Positions 53,511 through 61,438 of a stretch of 64,000 nt of DNA are shown here, piece after piece; position 1 is the stretch's first letter; each line of letters begins with the position of its first letter. The stretch spans positions 62,001 through 126,000 of the forward strand of contig NZ_SZVI01000010.1 in NCBI RefSeq assembly GCF_013416775.1. Direction: 5' to 3'. This DNA comes from Rhodoferax sp. BLA1. Lineage in GTDB: Bacteria > Pseudomonadota > Gammaproteobacteria > Burkholderiales > Burkholderiaceae_C. Below the pieces are notes generated by a model, which saw nothing but the letters and a program-made list of their open reading frames with translations, had not been told where the DNA came from and did not search any database. The position numbers were made by a program, and so were the translations under genes.

Positions 53511-54131
53511 TTACAACTTGCCGAAAGTGGCTTTGGCGTCTTTCAGGCAGTTGTCTTTGGCGGTGGATGCCAAGGCATCACACTTTTCCTCAGCCACCTT
53601 CAACTGGGCCGCACGTTTGTCAGCAGCTGCGTCGGCGCGAACTTCCTTGTTCTCGCTGCTGGCCTTGGCTTTGGCATCGGTGGTTTTTTCTTTGGCTGTG
53701 GTGTTGGCGGCGGAGGTCTTCATCTGCACCTCAGCATCGGCTTTGGCGGCGGTCAGGGCGGCTTTGGCTTCTTTCACACAGACATCCTTGGGGTTGCCCG
53801 CCAGGTCATCACATTTTTCTTTGGCCACGTCATAAGCAGCTTCGGCTTTGGCGATGCTGACTTTGTTGTGGGTTTTTGCGGTCGGTTTGTGGCTGTTGTC
53901 GAGCTCGGCCAGGGCCACAGCTTCTTTGCCTTTGGCTTCGGCGACACAGATGTCTTTGGCGTTGTCGGCCTGCGCGTCGCAGGCTTTTTTGTCGACCTTG
54001 TAGTCGGCCTTGATGCGGGTTTTGGCAGCGCTGAAGTCGCTGGAAGACATGGTTTGCGCCATGGCGCTGCTGCCAAACAGCAAACATGTCGCCATAGCAA
54101 CACCACTGAGCAGATTGAGAGGGTTCTTCAT
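53511..54131 (-). CDS. Periplasmic helical protein with three cysteine-pair repeats
   Basis: 206 residues. A Sec signal ends SSAMAQT near 26. The mature protein is Ala/Lys-rich and almost wholly helical. Three copies of one unit are visible: ACDAQADNAKDICVAEAK near 50, KCDDLAGNPKDVCVKEAK near 106 and KCDALASTAKDNCLKDAK near 182, each a C-D-x8-D-x-C pattern that could form a disulphide clip. Between them the sequence is low-complexity coiled coil. I do not recognise a named family. Position at the head of the small-membrane-protein run suggests an envelope-stress role, but nothing proves it. Confidence 0.75.
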   Translation of the reverse strand: MKNPLNLLSGVAMATCLLFGSSAMAQTMSSSDFSAAKTRIKADYKVDKKACDAQADNAKDICVAEAKGKEAVALAELDNSHKPTAKTHNKVSIAKAEAAYDVAKEKCDDLAGNPKDVCVKEAKAALTAAKADAEVQMKTSAANTTAKEKTTDAKAKASSENKEVRADAAADKRAAQLKVAEEKCDALASTAKDNCLKDAKATFGKL

Positions 54132-54291
54132 GGGTATTCCTTAAAGTTAAGACCTTCGCGAGCAGCAAAGGCTCCGAGGTCCTGACGTTAAGGGGTGGCA
54201 AGCGATACGTCTGTTCGTTCGCGCACACAGGTGGAAAACCTGGGCCGATCCGCTGGCAGCGCCGTGCCGCACGCGCACAAAGCCGCTAGAG

Positions 54292-54345
54292 CATGAACCG
54301 TTCGCGTGACCTGCCGAAGGACGTCGGCAGGCTCAGCCCGAGCAG
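54292..54345 (+). repeat. Palindromic REP-like element
   Basis: CTGCCGA (54311-54317) pairs with TCGGCAG (54324-54330) around a six-base loop, and the flanks (ACCGTTCGCGTGAC, then GCTCAGCCCGAGC) match a degenerate member of the common GTTCGTGCTGAGCCTGTCGA palindromic repeat. It lies in the gap between the cysteine-repeat gene and the DMT exporter gene. Confidence 0.6.
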
Positions 54346-54410
54346 AATCCAATGCACATTGGGCCGCAACAAGAGCCGGGATGGCTTTGTGTCAGTTCTG
54401 AAACGGCGCT

Positions 54411-55310
54411 TTAATGCCGGCGCAGCTTGAGCAACTCCAGCGACAGCGCGGTGCCGCACAAAATCACCGCACCACAGGTCAACATCCACGGCGTGACGAT
54501 TTCACCCAGGAACACCAGGCCGTAGATCACCGCAAACACCGGGATCAGGAAGGTCACCGTCAGCGTGCTGGCGGCACCGACTTTCTCGATCAACCGGAAA
54601 AACAGCACATACGCCACACCGGTGCACAACACACCCACTGCCAACAGCGCCAACCAGGCCGTCATGCTGGGGGGGACTGTGGGCCAGAGCCACAGGGTGG
54701 GTACAGCCAGACCCAAGCTGGCACCGACCTGGCTGCCGGTGGCCACCGCCAGCGAAGGCACCCCGGCCAGGTAACGTTTGGTGAAACTGGCGGCAATGCC
54801 ATAACACAGACACGCCACCAGACAGGCCACCACCGCCCAGCCACTGGACAGGCCAGAGGCATCGGGCTTGAAACTGGCTTTGCCCCAAGCCAACATCGCC
54901 ACACCCACAAACCCGATCAGCAGGCCCAGAATTTTTAGGCGGTGTGGCCGGTCACGCAACCAGACCCAGGCCACCAGCGCACCAAACAGCGGCACCGTGG
55001 CATTGAGCAGGGCTGACAAACCGGTGGTGATGCTCATCAGCGCATAGGAGTAACAGGCAAACGGGATGCCTGAATTGATCAGCCCCAGGAAGAAGATTTT
55101 TTTCCAGTGCTGGCCCAGCGCCGCCCCCTGGCCACGCGCCAGCAACAGCGGCAGCAAAAACAGGGCGGCAATCCCGACCCGCAGGCCCGCTGTGGGCAGC
55201 GCACCGAATTCAGCGGCGCCCAGGCGCATGAATAAAAACGAGGCGCCCCAGATGGCGCCCAGCAGAACAAATTCGATCAGCCAGGGCTGTTTGGAGGAGG
55301 GCGAAATCAC
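54411..55310 (-). CDS. DMT-superfamily transporter (EamA type)
   Basis: 299 residues, about ten helices. The first EamA repeat starts FVLLGAIWGASFLFMRLGAA and the second GWAVVACLVACLCYGIAASF, closing with CGAVILCGTALSLELL. Likely an exporter of small metabolites; substrate unknown. It overlaps the ogt gene by four bases (ATGA), so it is translated with a DNA-repair gene, an association without an obvious reason. Confidence 0.9.
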   Translation of the reverse strand: MISPSSKQPWLIEFVLLGAIWGASFLFMRLGAAEFGALPTAGLRVGIAALFLLPLLLARGQGAALGQHWKKIFFLGLINSGIPFACYSYALMSITTGLSALLNATVPLFGALVAWVWLRDRPHRLKILGLLIGFVGVAMLAWGKASFKPDASGLSSGWAVVACLVACLCYGIAASFTKRYLAGVPSLAVATGSQVGASLGLAVPTLWLWPTVPPSMTAWLALLAVGVLCTGVAYVLFFRLIEKVGAASTLTVTFLIPVFAVIYGLVFLGEIVTPWMLTCGAVILCGTALSLELLKLRRH

Positions 55311-55801
55311 AGGACACCTTCAAGTTGCAACAGAGCGGTTTTTCGGTCCAGACCACCTGCGTAGCCGGTCAAGCTGCCCTTGGCGCCAATCACCCGGTGA
55401 CAGGGCACGATGATAGTCAAGGGGTTGCGCCCCACGGCCGCACCCACGGCACGCACCGCGCTCGGTTGGCCAATGCGGCTGGCCAACTGGCCGTAACTGC
55501 AGGTGGCACCGAACGGGATGGCCAGCAACGCCTGCCACACGGCTTGCTGGAATGCGGTGCCGGTGGTCAGATTCAACGGCAAGTCGAACTGCTGGCGCTG
55601 CCCGGCAAAGTAGTCCTGCAACTGCAGCTTGGCCTGTTGCAACACCGGCTGACCGGCATCGGGTGCGTAGCTGGACAGGTCAGGCAAATGCGCCTGGTTG
55701 TCAAACCAGATGCCGACCAGCTGGTTGTTGCAAGCCGCCAGCAGCATCTGGCCCAGTGGGCTGGTCATATGGGTGGTTTGGGTGTGGGCTGGGAGTTTCA
55801 T
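55307..55801 (-). CDS. ogt: Methylated-DNA-[protein]-cysteine S-methyltransferase
   Basis: 164 residues. The suicide active site is IIVPCHRVIGAKGSLTGYAG, with the acceptor cysteine in PCHRV near residue 131; an N-terminal RNase H-like domain contains GIWFDNQ. The enzyme moves methyl groups from O6-methylguanine or O4-methylthymine to itself. It lies just downstream of an Ada-AlkA fusion gene, separated only by a dispersed repeat, so the two form an alkylation-repair module. Confidence 0.94.
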   Translation of the reverse strand: MKLPAHTQTTHMTSPLGQMLLAACNNQLVGIWFDNQAHLPDLSSYAPDAGQPVLQQAKLQLQDYFAGQRQQFDLPLNLTTGTAFQQAVWQALLAIPFGATCSYGQLASRIGQPSAVRAVGAAVGRNPLTIIVPCHRVIGAKGSLTGYAGGLDRKTALLQLEGVL

Positions 55802-55802
55802 G

Positions 55803-55855
55803 TGTATTTGGCCTCTAGCCCTTGTATCAAAAGGGCTGGTAGCTATTTAGTTAAT
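55803..55855 (+). repeat. Dispersed stem repeat touching the Ada-AlkA stop codon
   Basis: TATTTGGCCTCTAGCCCTTG, loop, AAAAGGGCTGGTAGCTATTT, then AGTTAATAG. On the minus strand the TAA stop of the Ada-AlkA gene (55849-55847) lies inside the tail of the repeat, which therefore supplies the stop codon and perhaps the last residues of the protein. Confidence 0.82.
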
Positions 55856-57397
55856 AGTGATTGGGCGAGATTCGACGGGGCTGGTGGGCGGCGGCAGATT
55901 GGCCCAGGCGCGGATCACCGCGTAACTGCGCCAGGGTTGCCAGGCGGTGGCGGCTGCCAACGCGGTCTGCGCCGGGTTGGGCTGCTGGCGCACGCCCAGC
56001 GCGTTTTGCAGTGCCACATCACCGGCTGGAAACGCATCGGGCCAGTGCAGGGCGCGCATGCAGATGTATTGCGCCGTCCAGTCACCAATACCTGGCAGGG
56101 TTTGTAACGCAGCGCGGGTCTGGTCGGGGTCGGCGCCGGGCTGCAACTGCAGCGCGCCGCTGGCCACCGCGTGCGCCAGTGCCAGGATGGCGCTTTGGCG
56201 TTGTTTAACGATGCCGAGTTGGCCAAGGACCTCGTCGCTGACACCTGCCATGGCCTCTGCTGTTGGGAACAGTCGGTCCAGGCCCGAGACAGGTGTCTGG
56301 ATCGGTTCACCAAAGCGGACCACCAGTCGCTGGCACAGGGTGCGTGCGGCAGCCACGGTGATTTGTTGTCCCAACACCGCGCGCACCGCCAGCTCAAAAC
56401 CGTCGAGCGCGCCGGGCAGGCGCAGGCCGTCGCTCTGCGGGAAATGGCTGTGCAACACCTGGTTGATGGCAGTCGGGTCAGCGTCCAGGTCGAGCAGGGC
56501 GCGTACCCTCGCCATCACCTGCGGCAGCAGTTCGGCTAGTGAGTCACTCACCCGCAGGTCCACCCGGCAGCGCGACTCGTCAAACTGCGCCAACAGCCAG
56601 CCGTTGGTGCGTTGTGAACCGTTGTGGATGGACAGGGTTTTAGCGAAACACAGGCTTTTGGGCGCCAGGCTCACCACCTCGGTGCCTTGGACTTGGCGCC
56701 TGGCAAAAAACTGCAATATGGCCGCCACGTCATAGGGTGGGCGATAGGCCAGCTTGAGACTGATGCCGCTCTGGCCAGCTGCGCTGCTGGTCGACCCGCT
56801 GCGCCGCAGCTGCGTCGGGTTCAGGCCATATTGCTCGGCAAACACCGCATTAAAACGCCGCACACTGGCAAAACCGCTGATCCGCGCCACCTGGGCGGCT
56901 TGCAACGTGGTGTCGGTCAACAACTGTTTGGCGCACAACAGGCGCCGGGTCTGCAAGTATTGCAGTGGCGAGACACCAAACTGCGCCTCAAAAATGCGCC
57001 GCAAATGGCGGTCGCTGATGCCCAGGCGTTGCGCCAGCGTGGCCACACCCGCTGTCTGCCCTGGGTTGCCGGGTGCTGCGTCCATCAGCCGCGCTGCTTG
57101 CTGCGCCAGGATGCTGGAGGCATCTTGCATCGACCAGACCGGGACGCCCGCCGTGCCGCCGGGCGCCAGTTCAGGCCGACAGCGCAGGCAGGGGCGAAAC
57201 CCGGCTTGTTCCGCCAGCGCCGCGTGTGGGAAAAATCGGCAGTTGTCACGCTTGGGGGTGCGCACCCGGCACACCGGGCGGCAATAAATGCCGGTGGAGG
57301 TAACCCCTGTAAAAAAATTGCCGTCAAAACGGGCGTCCCGGGCTTTCAGGGCCAGGTAACAGGCATCGTCGTAAGGGGTGGTTTGCAGCGGGGGCAT
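55847..57397 (-). CDS. Ada-AlkA fusion: methyl-sensing regulator and 3-methyladenine DNA glycosylase
   Basis: 516 residues. The N-terminal Ada zinc domain (1-80) has GIYCRPVC and CLRCRPE, whose cysteines bind zinc and accept a methyl group from phosphotriesters; FFTGVTSTG precedes them. An AraC-type HTH follows (about 110-200: LAQRLGISDRHLRRIFEAQF and RISGFASVRRFNAVFAEQYG). The C-terminal half is an AlkA glycosylase with the HhH LQTLPGIGDWTAQYICMRAL and catalytic Asp in PAGDVALQ. So sensing, transcription control and base excision are on one chain, with ogt downstream. The last residues appear to come from a dispersed repeat. Confidence 0.94.
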   Translation of the reverse strand: MPPLQTTPYDDACYLALKARDARFDGNFFTGVTSTGIYCRPVCRVRTPKRDNCRFFPHAALAEQAGFRPCLRCRPELAPGGTAGVPVWSMQDASSILAQQAARLMDAAPGNPGQTAGVATLAQRLGISDRHLRRIFEAQFGVSPLQYLQTRRLLCAKQLLTDTTLQAAQVARISGFASVRRFNAVFAEQYGLNPTQLRRSGSTSSAAGQSGISLKLAYRPPYDVAAILQFFARRQVQGTEVVSLAPKSLCFAKTLSIHNGSQRTNGWLLAQFDESRCRVDLRVSDSLAELLPQVMARVRALLDLDADPTAINQVLHSHFPQSDGLRLPGALDGFELAVRAVLGQQITVAAARTLCQRLVVRFGEPIQTPVSGLDRLFPTAEAMAGVSDEVLGQLGIVKQRQSAILALAHAVASGALQLQPGADPDQTRAALQTLPGIGDWTAQYICMRALHWPDAFPAGDVALQNALGVRQQPNPAQTALAAATAWQPWRSYAVIRAWANLPPPTSPVESRPITIN

Positions 57398-57530
57398 GCG
57401 CTGGATGATACGTGTCGACCCGGTCTTTGTGGGCTGAAGTCTGGCCGTTTTCGGACATCTCCCTGGTGCTGTTGGCGCCCTACAATCCCGAGCTCAAAAC
57501 CGACCGATCCACATTCAACAAGGGACTTCC

Positions 57531-58913
57531 ATGCAGCTATCCGCTTCGATTTTCAAAGCCTACGACATCCGTGGTGTGGTGCCCAGCACCGTGAATGAGG
57601 CCATGGCCGAAGCCCTGGGCCGGGCCTTTGGCACCGTGGCCTTGCGTGAGGGGCAAAAAGTGGTCGCGGTCGGGCGCGACGGGCGCCTGAGTGGTCCGGC
57701 GCTGAGTGTCGCGCTGATCCAGGGTCTGGTGTCGGTCGGTGTCGAGGTGATCGACATTGGCAAAGCCACGACACCGATGTTGTACTTTGCCGCCACCACC
57801 TTGTGCGCCAGCGGCATCCAGGTCACCGGCAGCCACAACCCCAAGGATTACAACGGTTTCAAGATGGTGATGGACGGCCGCGCCATCTATGGCGACGACA
57901 TCCAGACCCTGCGCCAGATCATGGAAACCGACAGCTGGGTGATGCAGGACGGCGGCTCGGTGCGCAGTGTCGATGTGCTGGCTGACTACACCGCGCGCAT
58001 TGTGGGTGGCATCAAGTTGTCGCGCCCGATGAAGATTGTGGTGGACTCGGGCAACGGCATTGCCGGTGCCTCGGCCCCCGGCATCCTGCGTGCGATTGGT
58101 TGTGAGGTGACCGAGTTACACAGCGAAGTGGACGGCAACTTCCCCAACCACCACCCCGATCCCAGCAAACCCGAAAACCTGCGCGATGTGGTGGCCGCAC
58201 TCCAGGCCGGTGATGCCGAAATTGGTTTGGCTTTTGATGGCGACGGTGACCGCCTGGGCATCGTCACCAAAGAGGGCAACACGATTTACCCGGACCGCCA
58301 GATGATGCTTTTTGCGCGCGACGTGTTGAAGCGCGCCCCCGGTGGCACCATCGTTTTTGACGTGAAGTGTTCACAACGCCTGGCGCCCACGATCGTGGAA
58401 GCCGGTGGTGTGCCGATGATGTTCAAGACCGGCCACTCGTTGATCAAAGCCAAGATGAAAGAAATTGGCTCACCGCTGGGTGGCGAGATGAGTGGCCACA
58501 TCTTCTTCAAGGAGCGCTGGTACGGCTTTGACGACGGCACCTACGCCGGTTGCCGTTTGCTGGAAATCTTGAGCCAGTCGCCAGACGCAAATGCGGTGCT
58601 CAACGCGCTGCCCACCAGCTTCTCCACGCCCGAACTCAATGTGAAATGTGCCGAGGGTGAGTCACACGGTCTGGTGGACCAGTTGGTCGCCAAGGTCAAC
58701 TTCCCGGCACCGGCCACCGTGAACACCATCGACGGCCTGCGCGTGGACTGGCCGGACGGTTTTGGCCTGATCCGCGGCTCTAACACCACACCGGTGCTGG
58801 TGCTGCGTTTTGAAGGCCACACGCCCGAGGCGCTGGCGCGTATTGAGGCCGACATGCTGGCCCTGTTGCGCTCGGTCAAACCCGACGCACAGTTTGACAC
58901 CGCTGCCCATTAA
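57531..58913 (+). CDS. algC: Phosphomannomutase/phosphoglucomutase (AlgC type)
   Basis: 460 residues. The active-site serine loop is ASGIQVTGSHNPKDYNGFK near residue 100, the metal loop is AFDGDGDRLGIV near 230 and the sugar-binding loop is GGEMSGHIFF near 325; the phosphate-binding loop RGSNTTPVLVLRFEG is near 420. It interconverts hexose 1- and 6-phosphates for LPS, exopolysaccharide and glucan synthesis. It is followed by LPS core genes waaC and waaA on the same strand. Confidence 0.94.
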   Translation: MQLSASIFKAYDIRGVVPSTVNEAMAEALGRAFGTVALREGQKVVAVGRDGRLSGPALSVALIQGLVSVGVEVIDIGKATTPMLYFAATTLCASGIQVTGSHNPKDYNGFKMVMDGRAIYGDDIQTLRQIMETDSWVMQDGGSVRSVDVLADYTARIVGGIKLSRPMKIVVDSGNGIAGASAPGILRAIGCEVTELHSEVDGNFPNHHPDPSKPENLRDVVAALQAGDAEIGLAFDGDGDRLGIVTKEGNTIYPDRQMMLFARDVLKRAPGGTIVFDVKCSQRLAPTIVEAGGVPMMFKTGHSLIKAKMKEIGSPLGGEMSGHIFFKERWYGFDDGTYAGCRLLEILSQSPDANAVLNALPTSFSTPELNVKCAEGESHGLVDQLVAKVNFPAPATVNTIDGLRVDWPDGFGLIRGSNTTPVLVLRFEGHTPEALARIEADMLALLRSVKPDAQFDTAAH

Positions 58914-58949
58914 CCTTCATGCGTGGTGTGTGGGGCTGAGGCGGCTGAC

Positions 58950-60032
58950 GTGCGGATCCTGATTGTCAAACTCTCCTCGCTGGGGGATGTGGTGCACACC
59001 ATGGCGGCGGTGCAGGACATCCGCCTGGCCCACCCGGATGCGCAGATCGACTGGGTGGTTGAGCGTGCGTTTGCGCCGCTGGTGCTGCGCTGCAAAGGGG
59101 TGCACCGGGTGATCCACTGTGAGCTGCGACGCTGGCGCAAGGCGCCTTTGGCCGCAGAGACACGCCAGGCCTGGAAAGAGTTCAAGCAGGAGCTGCAGCA
59201 GACCCCCTATGACGTGGTGATTGACCTGCAAGGCCTGAGCAAATCGGCCCTGGTGTCCAAGCTGGCCCGGTTGGCGCCAGGTGGCAAACGCTACGGCATG
59301 GCCAACCAGACCGAGGGCTCCAGCTTTGAGGCACCGGCGCGCTGGGTGGCCGATGTGGCGATCACCTTGCCGACCCACTGTCACGCGGTCACACGGGCTC
59401 GCCTGCTGTGTGCCCAGATATTTGGCTACACCCTGCCGTTTTACATGCATTTTGGGCTGTTGGCCCAGATGGATAAAGGGCTGGCAGATGCCAAAAAAGT
59501 AGCATTCCGAACCGGCTTGCAAGGTCTGGTGGCCTTGGTGCATGGCACCTCGCGTGCCGACAAATGCTGGCCGCTGGACCATTGGCGTGCCTTGGCGGTG
59601 CGGTTGAATGCCGCCGGTTTTATGGTGGCCCTGCCGCATGGCAGCGCGGCCGAAGAAGCCGTGTGCCACGAGATCGCCCAAGACCTGGCCCATGTGCAGG
59701 TCTGGCCCCGGCTGGCGCTGGACGCGTTGACCGATTCCCTCGCCAACTGCGACGGTGTGATTGGTGTGGACAGCGGCCTGAGCCACATCGCGGTGGCGCT
59801 GGACCTGGCCCATGTGCAGCTCTACAACTTTGACACCGCCTGGCGCACCGGCCCGCTGGCCGAGCAGCAGGTCGAACACGGTGGCCCGGCACCGCGCCAG
59901 GTCAGTGTTTATGCCGATTCAACACCCACCGTGGACAGCGTCTGGCTGGCCTGGACGTCCGTGCTCGCAGCAGCGCAGGCGCACCGACAGGCAGCAGGTC
60001 ACAACCGTCCTTCGAGTTTTGCCAACTTATGA
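58950..60032 (+). CDS. waaC: LPS heptosyltransferase I
   Basis: 360 residues from the GTG at 58950, where the conserved start begins (RILIVKLSSLGDVVHTMAAV). GT9 features: DWVVERAFAPLVL, PYDVVIDLQGLSKSALVSKL, HGTSRADKCWP near 205 and GVDSGLSHIAVALD near 275. It adds the first heptose to Kdo2-lipid A at the cytoplasmic face of the inner membrane. It overlaps waaA by four bases (ATGA) and starts 36 bases after the algC stop. Confidence 0.93.
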   Translation: MRILIVKLSSLGDVVHTMAAVQDIRLAHPDAQIDWVVERAFAPLVLRCKGVHRVIHCELRRWRKAPLAAETRQAWKEFKQELQQTPYDVVIDLQGLSKSALVSKLARLAPGGKRYGMANQTEGSSFEAPARWVADVAITLPTHCHAVTRARLLCAQIFGYTLPFYMHFGLLAQMDKGLADAKKVAFRTGLQGLVALVHGTSRADKCWPLDHWRALAVRLNAAGFMVALPHGSAAEEAVCHEIAQDLAHVQVWPRLALDALTDSLANCDGVIGVDSGLSHIAVALDLAHVQLYNFDTAWRTGPLAEQQVEHGGPAPRQVSVYADSTPTVDSVWLAWTSVLAAAQAHRQAAGHNRPSSFANL

Positions 60033-61375
60033 TCCGTGCCCTTTACTCCCTGGCCATGTGGCTGGCCCAGCCGCTGCTGGTTCTCAAGCTCAAGCGCCGC
60101 GGTGCCAAGGAGCCCGGTTACCTGCACGCCCTGCCTGAGCGTTTTGGCCGTTACAGCCAGCCGCTGCCGTCACACGATGGCCCCACCGTCTGGCTGCACA
60201 CCGTCTCGCTCGGTGAAACCCGTGCGGCGGCGGTGCTGGTCACCGCGCTGCGCCAGATCTTGCCCGACATGCGCCTGCTGCTGACCCACGGCACCGCCAC
60301 CGGCCGCGCCGAAGGTGCCAAACTGCTGCTACCGGGTGACCTGCAGGCTTGGCAACCCTGGGACACCGTGGGCGCCACCCAGCGTTTTCTGCGCCACTTC
60401 AAGCCGCAGATTGGTGTGCTGATGGAAACCGAAATCTGGCCGAATCTGGTGGCCACCTGCCATGCGCGTCAGATGCCGCTGGTGCTGGCCAGTGGCCGCC
60501 TGAGTGACAAATCGCTGCGCCAGGCCGAGCAACTGGCTTGGCTGGCGCGTCCGGCCTATGCGGGCCTGAACGCGGTCTGGCCACAAACCCCGCAGGACGC
60601 CCAGCGTTTCAACACCCTGGGCGCGCCGGTGCGCGCGGTGTTGGGTAACCTCAAATTTGACGCCACACCCGATGCACAGCAGATCGCCACCGGGCGCGGC
60701 TGGCGCCAACAGGCGGGTCGGCCGGTGGTGATGATCGCCAGCTCACGTGAAGGCGAAGAACTGGCTTTGCTCCAGATTCTCAAGGCTTTTAGCCCTCCAG
60801 CCCTTATGCATCAAGGGCAGGAAGCTATTGATCATGAAGCAAGCCAGATCCAGTGGCTGATCGTGCCACGCCACCCGCAGCGTTTTGAAGCCGTGGCCGA
60901 GTTGATCCAAGCGCAGGGTTTTGCCGTGTCGCGCCGCAGCAGCTGGGGCACAGAAGGGCCGAACCTGTCAGCGGGGGCGCCAGACATCTGGCTCGGCGAC
61001 TCCCTGGGCGAAATGGCGCTGTACTTTGGCCTGGCTGATGTGGCCTTGCTGGGCGGTAGTTTTGAGCCGCTCGGAGGCCAGAACCTGATCGAGGCCGCCG
61101 CTTGTGGCTGCCCGGTGGTGATGGGGCCACACACCTTCAACTTCGCGTTGGCCTCCGAGCAGGCGCAAGAGGCAGGTGCCGCGCTGCGGGTGGCCGACCT
61201 GAGCGAGGGCGTGGCGTTGGCCGCTGAACTGGTGACGGATGCTGAGCGGCTGGCGCAGGCGCGTCAGGCCTGTGGCCAGTTTTCGCAGGCGCACCGGGGT
61301 GCGGCGCAACGCCTGGCGCGCGCCATTGTGCATGTGATGAATGCCTCGGTGGCGGGGCTGGTGCGTACCGGTTGA
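60029..61375 (+). CDS. waaA: Kdo transferase WaaA (3-deoxy-D-manno-octulosonic acid transferase)
   Basis: 448 residues, GT30 family. An N-terminal membrane anchor (RALYSLAMWLAQPLLVLKL) is followed by VWLHTVSLGETRAAAVLV, LMETEIWPNLV with the catalytic glutamate, and the C-terminal domain with LIVPRHPQRFEAVAEL, GDSLGEMALYFGLADVALLG and GGQNLIEAAACGCPVVMGPH. It adds Kdo to lipid A in the inner membrane. A dispersed repeat is inserted in frame at residues 253-269, in the loop just before the LIVPRHP strand, so the protein is longer here than relatives. Overlaps waaC by ATGA. Confidence 0.95.
   Translation: MIRALYSLAMWLAQPLLVLKLKRRGAKEPGYLHALPERFGRYSQPLPSHDGPTVWLHTVSLGETRAAAVLVTALRQILPDMRLLLTHGTATGRAEGAKLLLPGDLQAWQPWDTVGATQRFLRHFKPQIGVLMETEIWPNLVATCHARQMPLVLASGRLSDKSLRQAEQLAWLARPAYAGLNAVWPQTPQDAQRFNTLGAPVRAVLGNLKFDATPDAQQIATGRGWRQQAGRPVVMIASSREGEELALLQILKAFSPPALMHQGQEAIDHEASQIQWLIVPRHPQRFEAVAELIQAQGFAVSRRSSWGTEGPNLSAGAPDIWLGDSLGEMALYFGLADVALLGGSFEPLGGQNLIEAAACGCPVVMGPHTFNFALASEQAQEAGAALRVADLSEGVALAAELVTDAERLAQARQACGQFSQAHRGAAQRLARAIVHVMNASVAGLVRTG
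60784..60835 (+). repeat. Dispersed stem repeat, in-frame copy inside waaA
   Basis: GGCTTTTAGCCCTCCAGCCC, then TTATGCATCAAGGGCAGG and AAGCTATTGATCAT. The element order and the CCAGCCCTTAT core match the intergenic copies. It is read in frame as FSPPALMHQGQEAIDH without disturbing the flanking conserved WaaA motifs. Confidence 0.75.
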
Positions 61376-61438
61376 GCGTTGGCGCGGTCCCAGCCGGGTG
61401 CTGGCTTGGGCAAAGACGAGCCAGCTGTTGCGCCTGGT

